The notes below the pieces were generated by a model. The model was given only the letters and a program-made list of their open reading frames with translations. It did no database searches and was not told where the DNA came from. The translations under genes and the position numbers were made by a program. Of a stretch of 64,000 nucleotides of DNA, positions 25,031-34,232 are shown piece by piece; the stretch's first letter is position 1; each line of letters begins with the position of its first letter. The DNA is from Aquipuribacter sp. SD81 (GTDB lineage: Bacteria; Actinomycetota; Actinomycetes; Actinomycetales; JBBAYJ01): NCBI RefSeq assembly GCF_037153975.1, contig NZ_JBBAYJ010000006.1, positions 1 to 64,000 on the forward strand, read 5' to 3'.

Positions 25031-25441
25031 TCACGCGGCTGCTCGTGACGGGTCCTGGACCGCCACCAGCAGCGCCCACAGCACGACCACCCCGAGCGCG
25101 ATGCCGAGCAGGGACAGCACCGGGTAGAACGGCATGAACAGCACGTGCGCGAGCAGCCCGAAGAGCACCAGGTAGACCGCGGCGTACCGGGCCCACGTCG
25201 CCTGCACGGCCACCCCGGCGCCCGTCAGCACCTGGGCCACGCCGGTGACGGCGTGCAGCCACCCCCACGAGGTGACGTCGAGCAGGACCACCGACACGGG
25301 TCCGGCGACGGCCACGTCGCCCGCCGCGACCGCCGACAGACCCGTCATGACGTGGACCACGCCCTGGACGAGGAGCAGGGCCGCGGCGAAGGTGAGCCAG
25401 CCGCGGACGACCCGGTCCGGCGCGGCGTCCGACACGCTCAC
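25031..25441 (-). CDS. DUF7144-type small membrane protein
   Basis: Membrane protein of 136 residues with four hydrophobic segments. Characteristic blocks are RGWLTFAAALLLVQGVVHVM near the start, WGWLHAVTGVAQVLTG in the middle and FMPFYPVLSLLGIALGVVVLWAL at the end, as in a widespread actinobacterial membrane family of unknown function. GTG at 25441 is chosen because AGGAGGAGG lies 7-8 nt upstream. Apparently monocistronic. Confidence 0.82.
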   Translation of the reverse strand: MSVSDAAPDRVVRGWLTFAAALLLVQGVVHVMTGLSAVAAGDVAVAGPVSVVLLDVTSWGWLHAVTGVAQVLTGAGVAVQATWARYAAVYLVLFGLLAHVLFMPFYPVLSLLGIALGVVVLWALLVAVQDPSRAAA

Positions 25442-25535
25442 GGCACCCCTCCTCCTGCGGTGACCCCCCGACGGGTCGCGACGGTAGGCCTGGGCGCAGC
25501 CCCGGCGCCTCACCCGTGACGGGTGGGCGTCGCCG

Positions 25536-25880
25536 CTACTGCAGGCGCCACCGGCCGGCCACGCGGACCATGCGCCTCACCTGGTCGACCGCCTGCACGG
25601 GCACGGGGCCGTACACGTGGGGGAACGCCTGCCCGAGGCCGTCGAGGTCCTCCTCACGGACCTCCGACACCAGTCGCGACGGGTCGATGCGCAGCAGCAG
25701 CAGGTCGTCCTCCCGGTCGTCGTAGACGGCGGCGGCGACCGCGTCGACCTGGTGGGCGAACGAGCAGTGGACGACGCCGACCTCGGCGAGGGCCGCGCCC
25801 CGCGTCGAGCCCTCGTACGCACCGGCCTCGAGAGCCTCGTCCCACAGGGCCGGTTCGGTGAGGTGGTAGATCGGCCGCAC
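25536..25880 (-). CDS. DUF952 family protein
   Basis: Soluble protein of 114 residues matching the DUF952 family over its whole length: IYHLTEPALWDEALEAGAY at the start, VHCSFAHQVDAVA in the middle, PHVYGPVPVQAVDQV near the end. The fold is related to glutathione-S-transferase-like or ADP-ribosyl proteins in some descriptions, but no function is established. GTG at 25880 has a strong GGGAGGGTGAGG region just upstream. Divergent from the thioredoxin-NHL gene, with 61 bp between the starts. Confidence 0.88.
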   Translation of the reverse strand: MRPIYHLTEPALWDEALEAGAYEGSTRGAALAEVGVVHCSFAHQVDAVAAAVYDDREDDLLLLRIDPSRLVSEVREEDLDGLGQAFPHVYGPVPVQAVDQVRRMVRVAGRWRLQ

Positions 25881-25941
25881 GACCTCACCCTCCCAGCCGC
25901 CCGGGGGAAGCGGCGACCCCCGGACCGGGTTGACTCCGGCC

Positions 25942-28002
25942 GTGAGCAACGTCCCGGGCGCCGCCCAGCCGTCCGCCCAGCCGTCCGCCCAGCCGTCCGC
26001 CCAGCCGTCCGCCCAGCCGTCCGCGCCCGCCCGGCGGGTGCGCGTCCGTGCGCCCCGGCTCACGGGGCGCGGCTGGCTCAACACCGGAGGGCGCGACCTG
26101 GCGCTGGAGGACCTGCGCGGCAAGGTCGTGCTGCTGGACTTCTGGACCTTCTGCTGCGTCAACTGCCTCCACGTCCTCGACGAGCTGCGGCCGCTGGAGG
26201 AGGAGCTCGCCGACGTCCTCGTCGTCGTCGGCGTGCACTCACCGAAGTTCGCCCACGAGGCCGACCCGGAGGCGCTCGCCGCCGCCGTCGAGCGCTACGA
26301 CGTGCACCACGCGGTCCTCGACGACCCCGACCTCGGTACCTGGCAGGCGTACGCGGCCCGGGCGTGGCCCACCCTCGTCGTCGTCGACCCGAAGGGGTAC
26401 GTCGTCGCGCAGCTGTCCGGGGAGGGGCACGCCCACGGCCTGCGCACCCTGGTCGGCGAGCTCGTCGCCGAGCACGAGGCCACGGGCACGCTGCACCGCG
26501 GCAGCGGGCCGTACGTGCCCGCGCCGCGCGAGGACACCACCCTCCGCTTCCCGGGCAAGGTGCTGCCGCTGCCCGCCCGTGACGGCGGCGCGCCGACCCT
26601 CCTCGTGTCCGACACCGCCCGGCACCGTCTCGTCGAGCTCGACGCCGACGGGCAGACGGTCGTGCGCACCGTGGGCGACGGCCGCCGCGGCCTGCGCGAC
26701 GGCGGACCCGGCGATGCCCGCTTCGCCGAGCCGCAGGGCGTCGCGCTGCTCCCGGCCGACGTCGCCGCCCGGGTCGGGTACGACGTCGTCGTCGCCGACA
26801 CCGTCAACCACGCCCTGCGCGGCGTGCGGCTCGCCGACGGCCACGTGACGACCGTCGCCGGGACGGGCGAGCAGCTCCGGCAGCGTGCCGGCGGCGGCGC
26901 GGCGCTCGCGCAGCCGCTCAGCACCCCGTGGGACGTCGCGTGGTTCGACGACCAGGTCGTCGTCGCCATGGCGGGCCTGCACCAGCTCTGGGCGTTCGAC
27001 CCGGCGCCCGACCCGGCGGACGGGACGGTCCGCGTGCTCGCGGGCACGTCGGCGGAGGGCATCCGCGACGGGGCCGCCGAGCAGGCGTGGTTCGCGCAGA
27101 CGTCGGGGCTCGCCGTGTCCGCCGACGGGCGCCGGCTGTGGCTCGCCGACTCGGAGACCAGCGCCCTGCGCCACCTCGAGCGCGCCGACTCGACGGACCG
27201 GGCCGCCCCCGCCCCCGACCGGTCCGTCCCGGCCGTCAGCGACACGCGTCTGGCGAACGCGGCGAGCGCCGCACGGCCCGGCTACGTCGTGACCACGGTC
27301 GTCGGCAGCGGCCTCTTCGACTTCGGTCACGTCGACGGGCAGGGCGGCGCCGACGGGCCCGCACGGCTGCAGCACCCGCTTGGTGTCGGCGTGCTCGCCG
27401 ACGGCAGCGTCGCCGTCGCCGACACCTACAACGGCGCCGTCCGCCGCTACGAGCCCGCCACCGGCGAGGCGACGACGCTCGCGACGGGCCTCGCCGAGCC
27501 CTCCGACGTGCGCCTCGACCCGGCCGACCCCGGCCTCCTGCTCGTCGTCGCGAGCGCCTCGCACGAGGTCGTCCGCGTCCGCCTGCCCGAGCGGGCGGCG
27601 CGGGTCGACACCGGCGAGCAGCGCACGCAGCGGCCGCAGACGCTCCTGGCCCCGGGGCAGGTGCGGCTGCGGGTCGCCTTCACGCCGCCCACCGGGCAGA
27701 AGCTCGACGACCGCTGGGGCGACCCCACCCGGCTGACGGTGTCCGCGACCCCACCCTCCCTGCTCGTCGCGGGCGCCGGCGCGGCGGAGGGCCTCGGACG
27801 CGACCTCGTGCTCGCCGGCGGGCCCGGTGCGACCGGCGTGCTGCACGTGAGCGTCCAGGCGGCCGCCTGCGACGGCGACCCCGTGACGGGCGAGGTGCCC
27901 GAGCACGCCGCGTGCCACCTGTACCAGCAGGACTGGGGGATCCCCGTCGTGCTCGACGAGACCGGGACGAACCGGTGCGACCTGGACCTGCGGGGGGTCT
28001 GA
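25942..28002 (+). CDS. Thioredoxin-like / NHL-repeat protein (NHLRC2-like)
   Basis: Protein of 686 residues. After a short repeat leader, residues about 35-180 form a thioredoxin-like domain (LRGKVVLLDFWTFCCVNCLHVLDEL) with a CCVNC redox site. Residues about 200-560 form an NHL beta-propeller (repeated DTVNHALRGVRLADG, DTYNGAVRRYEPATGE), and a C-terminal domain of about 130 residues follows. The architecture equals that of NHLRC2; the bacterial role is unknown but should be redox-linked. No signal peptide, so probably cytoplasmic. GTG at 25942 is preferred to TTG at 25930. The leader has five AQPS repeats. Confidence 0.9.
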   Translation: MSNVPGAAQPSAQPSAQPSAQPSAQPSAPARRVRVRAPRLTGRGWLNTGGRDLALEDLRGKVVLLDFWTFCCVNCLHVLDELRPLEEELADVLVVVGVHSPKFAHEADPEALAAAVERYDVHHAVLDDPDLGTWQAYAARAWPTLVVVDPKGYVVAQLSGEGHAHGLRTLVGELVAEHEATGTLHRGSGPYVPAPREDTTLRFPGKVLPLPARDGGAPTLLVSDTARHRLVELDADGQTVVRTVGDGRRGLRDGGPGDARFAEPQGVALLPADVAARVGYDVVVADTVNHALRGVRLADGHVTTVAGTGEQLRQRAGGGAALAQPLSTPWDVAWFDDQVVVAMAGLHQLWAFDPAPDPADGTVRVLAGTSAEGIRDGAAEQAWFAQTSGLAVSADGRRLWLADSETSALRHLERADSTDRAAPAPDRSVPAVSDTRLANAASAARPGYVVTTVVGSGLFDFGHVDGQGGADGPARLQHPLGVGVLADGSVAVADTYNGAVRRYEPATGEATTLATGLAEPSDVRLDPADPGLLLVVASASHEVVRVRLPERAARVDTGEQRTQRPQTLLAPGQVRLRVAFTPPTGQKLDDRWGDPTRLTVSATPPSLLVAGAGAAEGLGRDLVLAGGPGATGVLHVSVQAAACDGDPVTGEVPEHAACHLYQQDWGIPVVLDETGTNRCDLDLRGV
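25963..26022. repeat. 12-bp tandem repeat encoding AQPS units
   Basis: GCCCAGCCGTCC is repeated five times without change over 60 bp inside the start of the thioredoxin-NHL gene, encoding five Ala-Gln-Pro-Ser units. The lack of silent changes suggests recent expansion. Confidence 0.9.
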
Positions 28003-28050
28003 ACGGGTGAGCGGCGTTTCGCGCCGGACGCCGCCGGGTATCGGAGGGGC

Positions 28051-28302
28051 ATGTCCATCGGTAGCGGCATCGTCCTCATCCTGCTCGGGGCGGTCCTGGC
28101 CTTCGCCGTCGAGGCCGACCAGTTCGGTGCCCTCAACATCAACGTCGTTGGCTGGATCCTCATGGCCGGTGGTGCCGTCGGCCTCGTCATCGGTCTCATG
28201 CTGATGACCCGGCGGACCGGACCCCGGCGCACCCGTCGTACCGAGGTCGTCGAGAACAACGGCAACGAGACGGTGCGGCGCACCGACAACGTCATCGACT
28301 GA
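28051..28302 (+). CDS. DUF6458 small membrane protein
   Basis: Protein of 83 residues with two membrane segments (GSGIVLILLGAVLAFAVEA and VGWILMAGGAVGLVIGLMLM) and a basic then polar tail (TRRTGPRRTRRTEVVENNG). This matches the actinobacterial DUF6458 family, whose role is unknown. ATG at 28051. Flanked by 48-bp gaps on both sides and probably its own unit. Confidence 0.9.
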   Translation: MSIGSGIVLILLGAVLAFAVEADQFGALNINVVGWILMAGGAVGLVIGLMLMTRRTGPRRTRRTEVVENNGNETVRRTDNVID

Positions 28303-28350
28303 CCCGGCCTCGGCGCGGCGGTCCCGCCGCGCACCGGCCACGCTGGGGGC

Positions 28351-28980
28351 GTGGAGCTGAGCGAGGCGGTCCGTCGACGGCGGATGGTGCGGACGTACGA
28401 CCCGGACCGTCCGGTCCCCGACGACGTCCTCGTCCGGCTCGTGCGGCTCGCGGTGCGGGCGCCGTCGGCCGGTCACAGCCAGGGCCTCGACCTGCTGGTG
28501 CTGCGGGGCGAGCCCCTCGCGCGCTTCTGGGAGGCGACGACCGGGCGGCCGGAGGGCGGGCACGTCCCGGACCGCTGGCTGCGCGGCATGCGCAGCGCCC
28601 CGGTGTGCGTGCTCGTGCTGTCGGACCCGCAGCGCTACCTCGACCGCTACGCCGAGCCCGACAAGGGTCGGACGGACCGGGACCCGGCCGCGTGGCCCGT
28701 GCCGTACTGGGACGTCGACGCAGGGATGGCGGCGATGCTCCTGCTGCTCGGGGCCGTCGACGAGGGGCTCGGCGCGTGCTTCTTCGGCGTCCCGCCCGAC
28801 CGCCACGAGGCCGTCCGAGCGGTGTTCGACGTGCCGGGGGACCGCCGTCTCGTCGGTGTGGTGAGCCTCGGGGCGCCCGCGCCCGACCGCCGCTCCCCGT
28901 CGCTGCGTCGTGGCCGCAGGCCCGTGGCGGAGGTCGTGCACGACGGGCGCTTCGGGGTCGCGCCGGGGTGGCTCGCGTGA
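28351..28980 (+). CDS. Nitroreductase-family FMN oxidoreductase
   Basis: Protein of 209 residues with the nitroreductase fold. The first FMN-binding block is AVRRRRMVRTYDPDRPVPDDVL, followed by RLAVRAPSAGHSQGLDLLVL, and the late block is LGACFFGVPPDRHEAVRAVFDVPGD. It should reduce nitro or other conjugated compounds with NAD(P)H. GTG at 28351. The next gene, a prolyl iminopeptidase, overlaps its stop by 4 bp (GTGA), so the two are translated together, though no shared pathway is evident. Confidence 0.9.
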   Translation: MELSEAVRRRRMVRTYDPDRPVPDDVLVRLVRLAVRAPSAGHSQGLDLLVLRGEPLARFWEATTGRPEGGHVPDRWLRGMRSAPVCVLVLSDPQRYLDRYAEPDKGRTDRDPAAWPVPYWDVDAGMAAMLLLLGAVDEGLGACFFGVPPDRHEAVRAVFDVPGDRRLVGVVSLGAPAPDRRSPSLRRGRRPVAEVVHDGRFGVAPGWLA

Positions 28981-29927
28981 CCCGTCGCACGGGCTCGGGC
29001 CTGCTCGACGTCGGGGACGGGCACCGGCTGTGGTGGGAGACCGTCGGTCCGGCCGACGGGTCCCCGGTCGTGTGGCTGCACGGCGGCCCCGGCAGCGGGA
29101 CGGGTCCGGGCGCCCGGCGGCTGCTCGACCCGTCGCGGCACCTCGGCGTGCTCCTCGACCAGCGCGGGTCCGGCCGCAGCCTCGCGCCACGCGACCCCGC
29201 GGCCCCCGACGACCCGGTCCTCACCGACCTGTCGGCGAACACCACCGACCACCTCGTCGCCGACCTCGAGCGGCTGCGGGAGCACGTGGGTGTCGACCGG
29301 TGGGTCGTCGCCGGCGGGTCGTGGGGCTCCACGCTCGGCCTCGTCTACGCCCAGCGTCACCCCGAGCGCGTGCGGGCGCTCGTGCTCGGTCCCGTCACCG
29401 ACGGCTCGTGGGACGACATCGCGTGGATCACCCGGGACGTGGGCCGCGTCTGGCCCCGCGAGTGGGAGGCGCTGGCCGCGCTCGTGCCGGACGCTGACCT
29501 CGGCGACCCGCTCGCCGTTCCCGCCGCCTACGCGCGCCTGCTCGCCGACCCCGACCCCGCCGTCCGCGCCGAGGCGGCCCGGGCGTGGTGCGCGTGGGAG
29601 GACACCCACGTGAGCCTGGCCCCGGGGTGGGCACCGTCCGCGCGGTACGCCGACCCGGCGTTCCGGCTGCGCTTCGCGCGCCTCGTCACGCACTACTGGG
29701 GCCACGGCTGCTTCCTGCGCGACCGCGAGGTGCTCGACGGCATGCCGGCCCTCCGCGGGGTCCCCGGGTTGCTGGTCCACGGCCGGCTCGACGTGTCCGG
29801 GCCGCTGTCGACCGCGTGGCGGCTGCACCGCGCGTGGCCGGGCAGCGAGCTCGTGGTGCTCGACGACACCGGTCACGGGGGGCCGTCGATGCGCGAGGCG
29901 GTGCGGCAGGCGCTGCGCCGCACGTGA
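28977..29927 (+). CDS. pip: Prolyl iminopeptidase (S33 family)
   Basis: Alpha/beta hydrolase of 316 residues, the usual length for proline iminopeptidases. The oxyanion motif is HGGPGSGTG, then LDQRGSGRS; the nucleophile is Ser115 in GGSWGST; the acid is Asp272 in HGRLDVSGP; the base is His300 in DTGHGG. It removes N-terminal proline from peptides in the cytoplasm. The second conserved block WxxWE appears as [13 protein letters not shown] at 28977 overlaps the nitroreductase stop. A short hairpin follows the gene. Confidence 0.92.
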   Translation: MTRRTGSGLLDVGDGHRLWWETVGPADGSPVVWLHGGPGSGTGPGARRLLDPSRHLGVLLDQRGSGRSLAPRDPAAPDDPVLTDLSANTTDHLVADLERLREHVGVDRWVVAGGSWGSTLGLVYAQRHPERVRALVLGPVTDGSWDDIAWITRDVGRVWPREWEALAALVPDADLGDPLAVPAAYARLLADPDPAVRAEAARAWCAWEDTHVSLAPGWAPSARYADPAFRLRFARLVTHYWGHGCFLRDREVLDGMPALRGVPGLLVHGRLDVSGPLSTAWRLHRAWPGSELVVLDDTGHGGPSMREAVRQALRRT

Positions 29928-29950
29928 GCCGTCCGGAGGTCGCGGACGGC
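29928..29950 (+). terminator. Short hairpin after prolyl iminopeptidase
   Basis: GCCGTCCG pairs with CGGACGGC (8 bp, 7-nt loop) directly after the TGA. Weak by length, but well placed. Confidence 0.45.
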
Positions 29951-30037
29951 AGGGACGCCGCCGAAACCCGGAAGTGACGCATCCCTCACAACTGCCGAGC
30001 GGACATCCGGACCGGGTCCTGCTCCGCAGGTACCGGT

Positions 30038-31603
30038 GTGACCACCTCGAGCAGCCGCCCCCGCCGCGGGGCGCACCCCCGCGTCCGCGGGGCCGTCGCC
30101 GGCCTCGGGGCCGCGGCGCTGCTGCTCGGGACCGCGCACCTGGTCGCCGCGGTCGTCGGCCGCGGGTCGGACCCCTTCCTCGCCGTCGGCGACGCCGTCG
30201 TACGGCTCTCCCCGCCCGCGCTCACGAGCGCGGCCATCGAGACCTTCGGCAGCTACGACAAGGTCGTGCTGCTCGCCGGCGTCGCCGTGGTCCTCGTCGC
30301 GGTCGCCGCCGCGTCCGGGGCCGTGGCGGTCTCCCGCCTCGCCGTGGGGGCCGCCGTCCCCGTCCTCCTCGTGCTGGCGGCGCTCGTCGCCGTCCTGTCG
30401 GCCCCCGGCGCCGGCCCGCTCGACGTGCTCCCGACCGTCGCCGGGACCCTCGTGGCCGTCCCGGTGTTCGTCCTCCTGGTCCGCGCCGCGCGGGCCGCCC
30501 GCGCGCCGTCGGACGACGCCGACGTGCCCGCCCCCGCGGTCTCGCGCCGCCGCTTCGTCGGGCTGGCCGGTGCGGTCGCCGCGGTCGCGGCCGGGCTGGC
30601 CGGCGCGGGGACCGCGGTCGCCTCCGCCGTGCGCGATGCCGTCGCGTCGCGGGAGGGACTGAGGCTGCCCGCCGCCGCCGAGCCCGTCGGCGAGGTGCCC
30701 GCCGGGGCGCGGCTCGTCGACACCGTCCCCTTCCGTACGCCCGTCGACGAGCTGTACCGCGTCGACACCGCCCTCACCGTGCCGCAGGTGCGGGCCGAGG
30801 ACTGGCGGCTCCGCGTGCACGGGCTGGTCGACCGCCCGCTCGAGCTGGACTGGGACAGCCTCACCCGCACCTACGAGGTCGTCGAGCGCGAGATCACCCT
30901 CGTGTGCGTCTCGAACCCGGTGGGCGGGGAGCTCGCCGGCAACGTCGTGTGGACCGGGGTCCGCCTCGCCGACGTGCTCGCGGACGCGGGCGTCGACCCG
31001 ACGGCCGACATGCTGCTGTCCACCTCGGTGGACGGCTGGAGCGCGTCGACCCCGCTGGAGGCCCTGCTCGGCGACGAGGACGCGCTGCTCGCCTTCGGCA
31101 TCGACCGGCGGCCGCTGCCGTTCGAGCACGGTTTCCCCGTCCGCATGGTCGTGCCGGGCCTGTACGGCTACGTCTCGGCGACCAAGTGGGTCGTGGACCT
31201 CGAGGTGACGCGCTTCGCCGACGACGAGGCCTACTGGACGCCGCGCGGCTACGCCGCGGAGGCGCCGGTGAAGACCGCCTCCCGCATCGACGTGCCGGCG
31301 TCCTTCGCGCAGCTCGAGGCGGGCCCCGTGGTCGTCGCCGGCACGGCGTGGCACCCGGCGCTCGGCATCGACCGGGTCGAGGTCCGCGTCGACGGCGGCG
31401 AGTGGGCCGAGGCCGAGCTCGGCGACGTGCCGAGCGTCCTGACGTGGCGGCAGTGGCGCTGGGAGTGGGACGCCTCGCCCGGCCAGCACCGCCTCGAGGT
31501 CCGCGCGACCGACGCCGCGGGCGACACCCAGACCGACGAGCGTGCCGAGGTCGCCCCCGACGGGGCGACGGGCTGGCACTCCGTCGCGGTGACGGTCACC
31601 TGA
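30038..31603 (+). CDS. Membrane-anchored molybdopterin-dependent oxidoreductase (sulfite-oxidase family)
   Basis: Protein of 521 residues. About 150 residues with four hydrophobic segments come first, then [18 protein letters not shown], a Tat-like motif and fifth hydrophobic stretch. The oxidoreductase domain (about 225-420) has the molybdenum-ligand Cys290 in [13 protein letters not shown] and the conserved [22 protein letters not shown]; the dimerisation domain follows. It probably acts outside the membrane on an unknown substrate. GTG at 30038. In many actinobacteria this gene lies beside a fasciclin lipoprotein and the SigK/RskA pair; the fasciclin gene follows here, but SigK and RskA are not in the window. 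Confidence 0.92.
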   Translation: MTTSSSRPRRGAHPRVRGAVAGLGAAALLLGTAHLVAAVVGRGSDPFLAVGDAVVRLSPPALTSAAIETFGSYDKVVLLAGVAVVLVAVAAASGAVAVSRLAVGAAVPVLLVLAALVAVLSAPGAGPLDVLPTVAGTLVAVPVFVLLVRAARAARAPSDDADVPAPAVSRRRFVGLAGAVAAVAAGLAGAGTAVASAVRDAVASREGLRLPAAAEPVGEVPAGARLVDTVPFRTPVDELYRVDTALTVPQVRAEDWRLRVHGLVDRPLELDWDSLTRTYEVVEREITLVCVSNPVGGELAGNVVWTGVRLADVLADAGVDPTADMLLSTSVDGWSASTPLEALLGDEDALLAFGIDRRPLPFEHGFPVRMVVPGLYGYVSATKWVVDLEVTRFADDEAYWTPRGYAAEAPVKTASRIDVPASFAQLEAGPVVVAGTAWHPALGIDRVEVRVDGGEWAEAELGDVPSVLTWRQWRWEWDASPGQHRLEVRATDAAGDTQTDERAEVAPDGATGWHSVAVTVT

Positions 31604-31686
31604 CCGTCGCCGCCGAGACCCGGTGCCGGACCACGGCGCCGCCGCACGACCCGGAGAGACCGGGCACCCGACCGAAGGAGACACCC

Positions 31687-32427
31687 ATGAAGCGCCACCT
31701 CAGCCTCGCCCCCGTCGCCATCACCGCCGCCCTGGTCCTCGCCGCCTGCGGTGGCGGCGCCGAGGACACGACCGACGCGGCGACCGACGCCGCGGCCGGC
31801 GCGGTCGACACCGCCACGGCCGAGGCCATGGACGAGACGACCGACATGGCCAGCGAGGAGCCCATGGACGACATGGCCTCCGAGGAGCCGATGGACGACA
31901 TGTCGAGCACCGACGACATGGCCATGGCCGGCCCGGTGGGTCCCGGCTGCGAGATGTTCGCGACCGAGATCGCCCCGGACGGCGAGGGCTCCGTCGAGGG
32001 CATGAGCGACGACCCCGTGGCCGTCGCCGCCTCCAACAACCCGATCCTCACCCAGCTGACGGCCGCCGTCTCCGGTGAGCTGAACCCGGACGTCGACCTC
32101 GTCGACACGCTCAACGGCGACGAGTTCACCGTGTTCGCGCCGGTCGACGACGCGTTCGCGGCCCTCGACGCCGCGACGGTCGAGACGCTGCAGACCGATG
32201 CCGACCTGCTGACGAGCATCCTCACGTACCACGTCGTCCCCGGGCAGATCAGCCCCGACGAGCTCGCCGGCACGACCCAGACCACGGTCCAGGGCGGCGA
32301 GGTCGAGGTGACCGGCGAGGCCGACATGCTCATGGTGAACGACGCCTCGGTCATCTGCGGCGGGGTCACCACCGCGAACGCCACCGTCTACCTGATCGAC
32401 GGTGTCCTCATGCCGGCCACCTCCTGA
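31687..32427 (+). CDS. Fasciclin-domain lipoprotein with Met/Asp-rich linker
   Basis: Secreted lipoprotein of 246 residues, related to mycobacterial MPT70/MPT83. The lipobox is LAAC with Cys21. Residues about 25-85 form a linker rich in Asp, Glu, Ala and Met, including MASEEPMDD twice and eight Met between 48 and 81, a spacing that recalls copper-binding Met motifs. The fasciclin domain (about 105-245) has [23 protein letters not shown] and [12 protein letters not shown] at 31687 has AAGGAG 7 nt upstream. It lies 83 bp after the molybdopterin gene and ends at a strong terminator. Confidence 0.93.
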   Translation: MKRHLSLAPVAITAALVLAACGGGAEDTTDAATDAAAGAVDTATAEAMDETTDMASEEPMDDMASEEPMDDMSSTDDMAMAGPVGPGCEMFATEIAPDGEGSVEGMSDDPVAVAASNNPILTQLTAAVSGELNPDVDLVDTLNGDEFTVFAPVDDAFAALDAATVETLQTDADLLTSILTYHVVPGQISPDELAGTTQTTVQGGEVEVTGEADMLMVNDASVICGGVTTANATVYLIDGVLMPATS

Positions 32428-32446
32428 CGGGGTAGGTGCGCCCACG

Positions 32447-32482
32447 CGCAGCGGGGCGGTGGACCACCACCGCCCCGCTGCG
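32447..32482 (+). terminator. Strong hairpin after the fasciclin gene
   Basis: CGCAGCGGGGCGGTGG pairs perfectly with CCACCGCCCCGCTGCG (16 bp) around an ACCA loop, 20 bp after the stop. Confidence 0.8.
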
Positions 32483-32534
32483 TCGTCCCGTCCGTCAGGA
32501 GCGGTGTCCGACCCCGCCGCTAGCGTCCGTCACC

Positions 32535-33176
32535 GTGAGCGGGCCGAGCGACCTCGACGCCGTGCGCGACTCCTACGACCGGGTCGCGGACGCCTACGTC
32601 GACCTCGGCCTGGGGCGGCTCGACGACGAGCCGTGGCTGCGGGCGGCGCTCGCGGCCTTCGCCGAGCAGGTGAGCGGCCTCGGGCCGGTCCTCGACGCCG
32701 GCTGCGGACCCGGTCACGTCGCGGCCCACCTCGCGGGCCTCGGCCTCGACGTGCGGGCCGTCGACCTCTCGCCCCGCATGGTCGAGCACGCGCGTCGGCT
32801 GCACCCGGATCTCGACGTGCGGGTCGCCTCCGTCACGGAGCTCGACCTGGCGGAGGCGTCGCTCGGTGGTGTGCTCGGCTGGTGGTCGTGGTTCAACCTG
32901 CCCCGCGACGTGCTGCCGACGGTCCTGTCCGGCATGGCGCGGGCGCTCGTGCCCGGCGGCCGGCTGCTGCTCGGCACGCACGTGGGCACGGAGGACCTGC
33001 GGCGCACCGAGGCGTACGGCGGGGTGCCGGTCCGCTGGACCACCCACCGCTGGCTCCCCGAGCAGCTGGGCCGCCTGCTGGCCGCCACAGGGCTCGAGGT
33101 GGACGTGGAGCTCCGCTTCCCGGCCCGCGGGACGCAGCCACCGCAGGTCCTCCTGGCGGCCGGCAGGCCGTCGTGA
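32535..33176 (+). CDS. Class I SAM-dependent methyltransferase
   Basis: Protein of 213 residues with a Rossmann methyltransferase fold. Motif I is VLDAGCGPGHVAAHL (about residues 55-69), the acidic loop after strand 2 is VRAVDLSPRMVEHAR, and the post-motif region is LLGTHVGTEDL. The N-terminus VRDSYDRVADAYVDLG is typical of small-molecule methyltransferases of the Methyltransf_11/25 type. Substrate unknown. GTG at 32535. Convergent with the DUF1810 gene, 15 bp apart. Confidence 0.9.
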   Translation: MSGPSDLDAVRDSYDRVADAYVDLGLGRLDDEPWLRAALAAFAEQVSGLGPVLDAGCGPGHVAAHLAGLGLDVRAVDLSPRMVEHARRLHPDLDVRVASVTELDLAEASLGGVLGWWSWFNLPRDVLPTVLSGMARALVPGGRLLLGTHVGTEDLRRTEAYGGVPVRWTTHRWLPEQLGRLLAATGLEVDVELRFPARGTQPPQVLLAAGRPS

Positions 33177-33191
33177 GCGGGCCGTCGGGGC

Positions 33192-33614
33192 TCAGCGGAG
33201 CAGGTCGAGCGTCCGCTCGTCCTCCTCGCCGCCGTACAGCCGGTCGAGCACGCGCCGGAACACCGGCTCGTCCGGTGCCGCATGGGCGAACAGGGTCATC
33301 GACGAGCGCAGCTTGAGCGCGTCGACGTCGCCGAGCAACGACACCGGGTCCGGCGTCGGACCGTCCGCGACGGCGCCCGCCGCCTCCCGCAGCCGCGGCC
33401 CCAGCACGGGGTGCGCGAGGTACTCCCGCGCCTCGACGAGGCCCGCGACGGCGTAGTGCTGCGCCGTGCTGCTGCGCCCGAGCCCGGCGACCTGCGGGAA
33501 GACGAACCACATCCAGTGGCTGCGCTTGCGGCCCGCGCGCAGCTCCGCGAGCGCCTGCTCGTACGTGCCGCCCGTGTCCTGCGCGTCGACGAAGCGCCCG
33601 AGGTCGTCTGCCAC
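33192..33614 (-). CDS. DUF1810 family protein
   Basis: Soluble protein of 140 residues covering the full DUF1810 family: RFVDAQDTGGTYEQALAELR, then GRKRSHWMWFVFPQVAGLG, and LTLFAHA-type block SSMTLFAHAAPDEPVFRRVLD near the end. Function unknown; the conserved Trp/Arg/His cluster (KRSHWMW) suggests ligand binding. GTG at 33614. Divergent from the four-helix-bundle gene across 84 bp. Confidence 0.9.
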   Translation of the reverse strand: MADDLGRFVDAQDTGGTYEQALAELRAGRKRSHWMWFVFPQVAGLGRSSTAQHYAVAGLVEAREYLAHPVLGPRLREAAGAVADGPTPDPVSLLGDVDALKLRSSMTLFAHAAPDEPVFRRVLDRLYGGEEDERTLDLLR

Positions 33615-33698
33615 GCCCCGACCCTCGCGCACCGCCGGCCGCGCGGCACCCCGGTGTGCGGCGTTTCGCCCCGTGCGCCTCGGGGGAACCGTCGCAGC

Positions 33699-34142
33699 AT
33701 GTCCGATGACAAGAAGGCCGCCAAGGACCTCGTCTCCATCCTCAAGGACGGCGAGCGGGGCTACAGCGAGGCCGCGCAGAAGCTCACCGACAGCGACCGC
33801 CCCGAGTGGGCGGCCACCATGACGCGCTACTCGCAGCAGCGCGCGCAGTTCGCCCAGGAGATCGTCGACATGGGCCACGCCTACGGCGACGACGTGGACG
33901 AGAGCGGCTCCGTCGCCGCCGCCGCGCACCGCGGCTGGCTCGCGCTCAAGGACGCCGTGACCGGCGACAGCCCCACGGGCGTGCTCGACGCCGCCCTGCA
34001 GGGCGAGGACCACAGCGTCGACGCCTACGACGACGCGCTCAAGCAGGACCTGAGCGACGGCTTCCGGCAGGTCGTGTCGCGCCAGCACGGCGAGGTCGTC
34101 GCGGCGCGTGACGAGGTCCGCTCGCTGCGCTCCGCGAGCTGA
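33699..34142 (+). CDS. DUF2383/PA2169-type four-helix-bundle protein
   Basis: Soluble, highly helical protein of 147 residues with ferritin-like heptads: KDLVSILKDGERGYSEAAQKL, then YSQQRAQFAQEIVDM, AHRGWLALKDAVTG and EDHSVDAYDDAL. This pattern fits the PA2169/DUF2383 family, whose Glu/His positions resemble a di-metal site, though no activity is established. ATG at 33699. Ends at a bidirectional terminator facing the acyl-CoA dehydrogenase gene. Confidence 0.82.
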   Translation: MSDDKKAAKDLVSILKDGERGYSEAAQKLTDSDRPEWAATMTRYSQQRAQFAQEIVDMGHAYGDDVDESGSVAAAAHRGWLALKDAVTGDSPTGVLDAALQGEDHSVDAYDDALKQDLSDGFRQVVSRQHGEVVAARDEVRSLRSAS

Positions 34143-34176
34143 GCCGCCGCGGCCGACCAGGCCGCTTGCGCACGCA

Positions 34177-34214
34177 CGACGACGGGACCGGGCAGCTGCT
34201 CGGTCCCGTCGTCG
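34177..34214. terminator. Bidirectional terminator between convergent genes
   Basis: CGACGACGGGACCG pairs perfectly with CGGTCCCGTCGTCG (14 bp) around a 10-nt loop. It lies between the four-helix-bundle gene and the acyl-CoA dehydrogenase gene, which converge, so it can serve both. Confidence 0.75.
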
Positions 34215-34232
34215 CGTCGGTGCTTCGAGGCG

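Noticed and set aside
29928-30037. A SigK-type promoter before the molybdopterin oxidoreductase gene
   Set aside because: CATCC-like words are present, but no partner box at the right spacing could be found.
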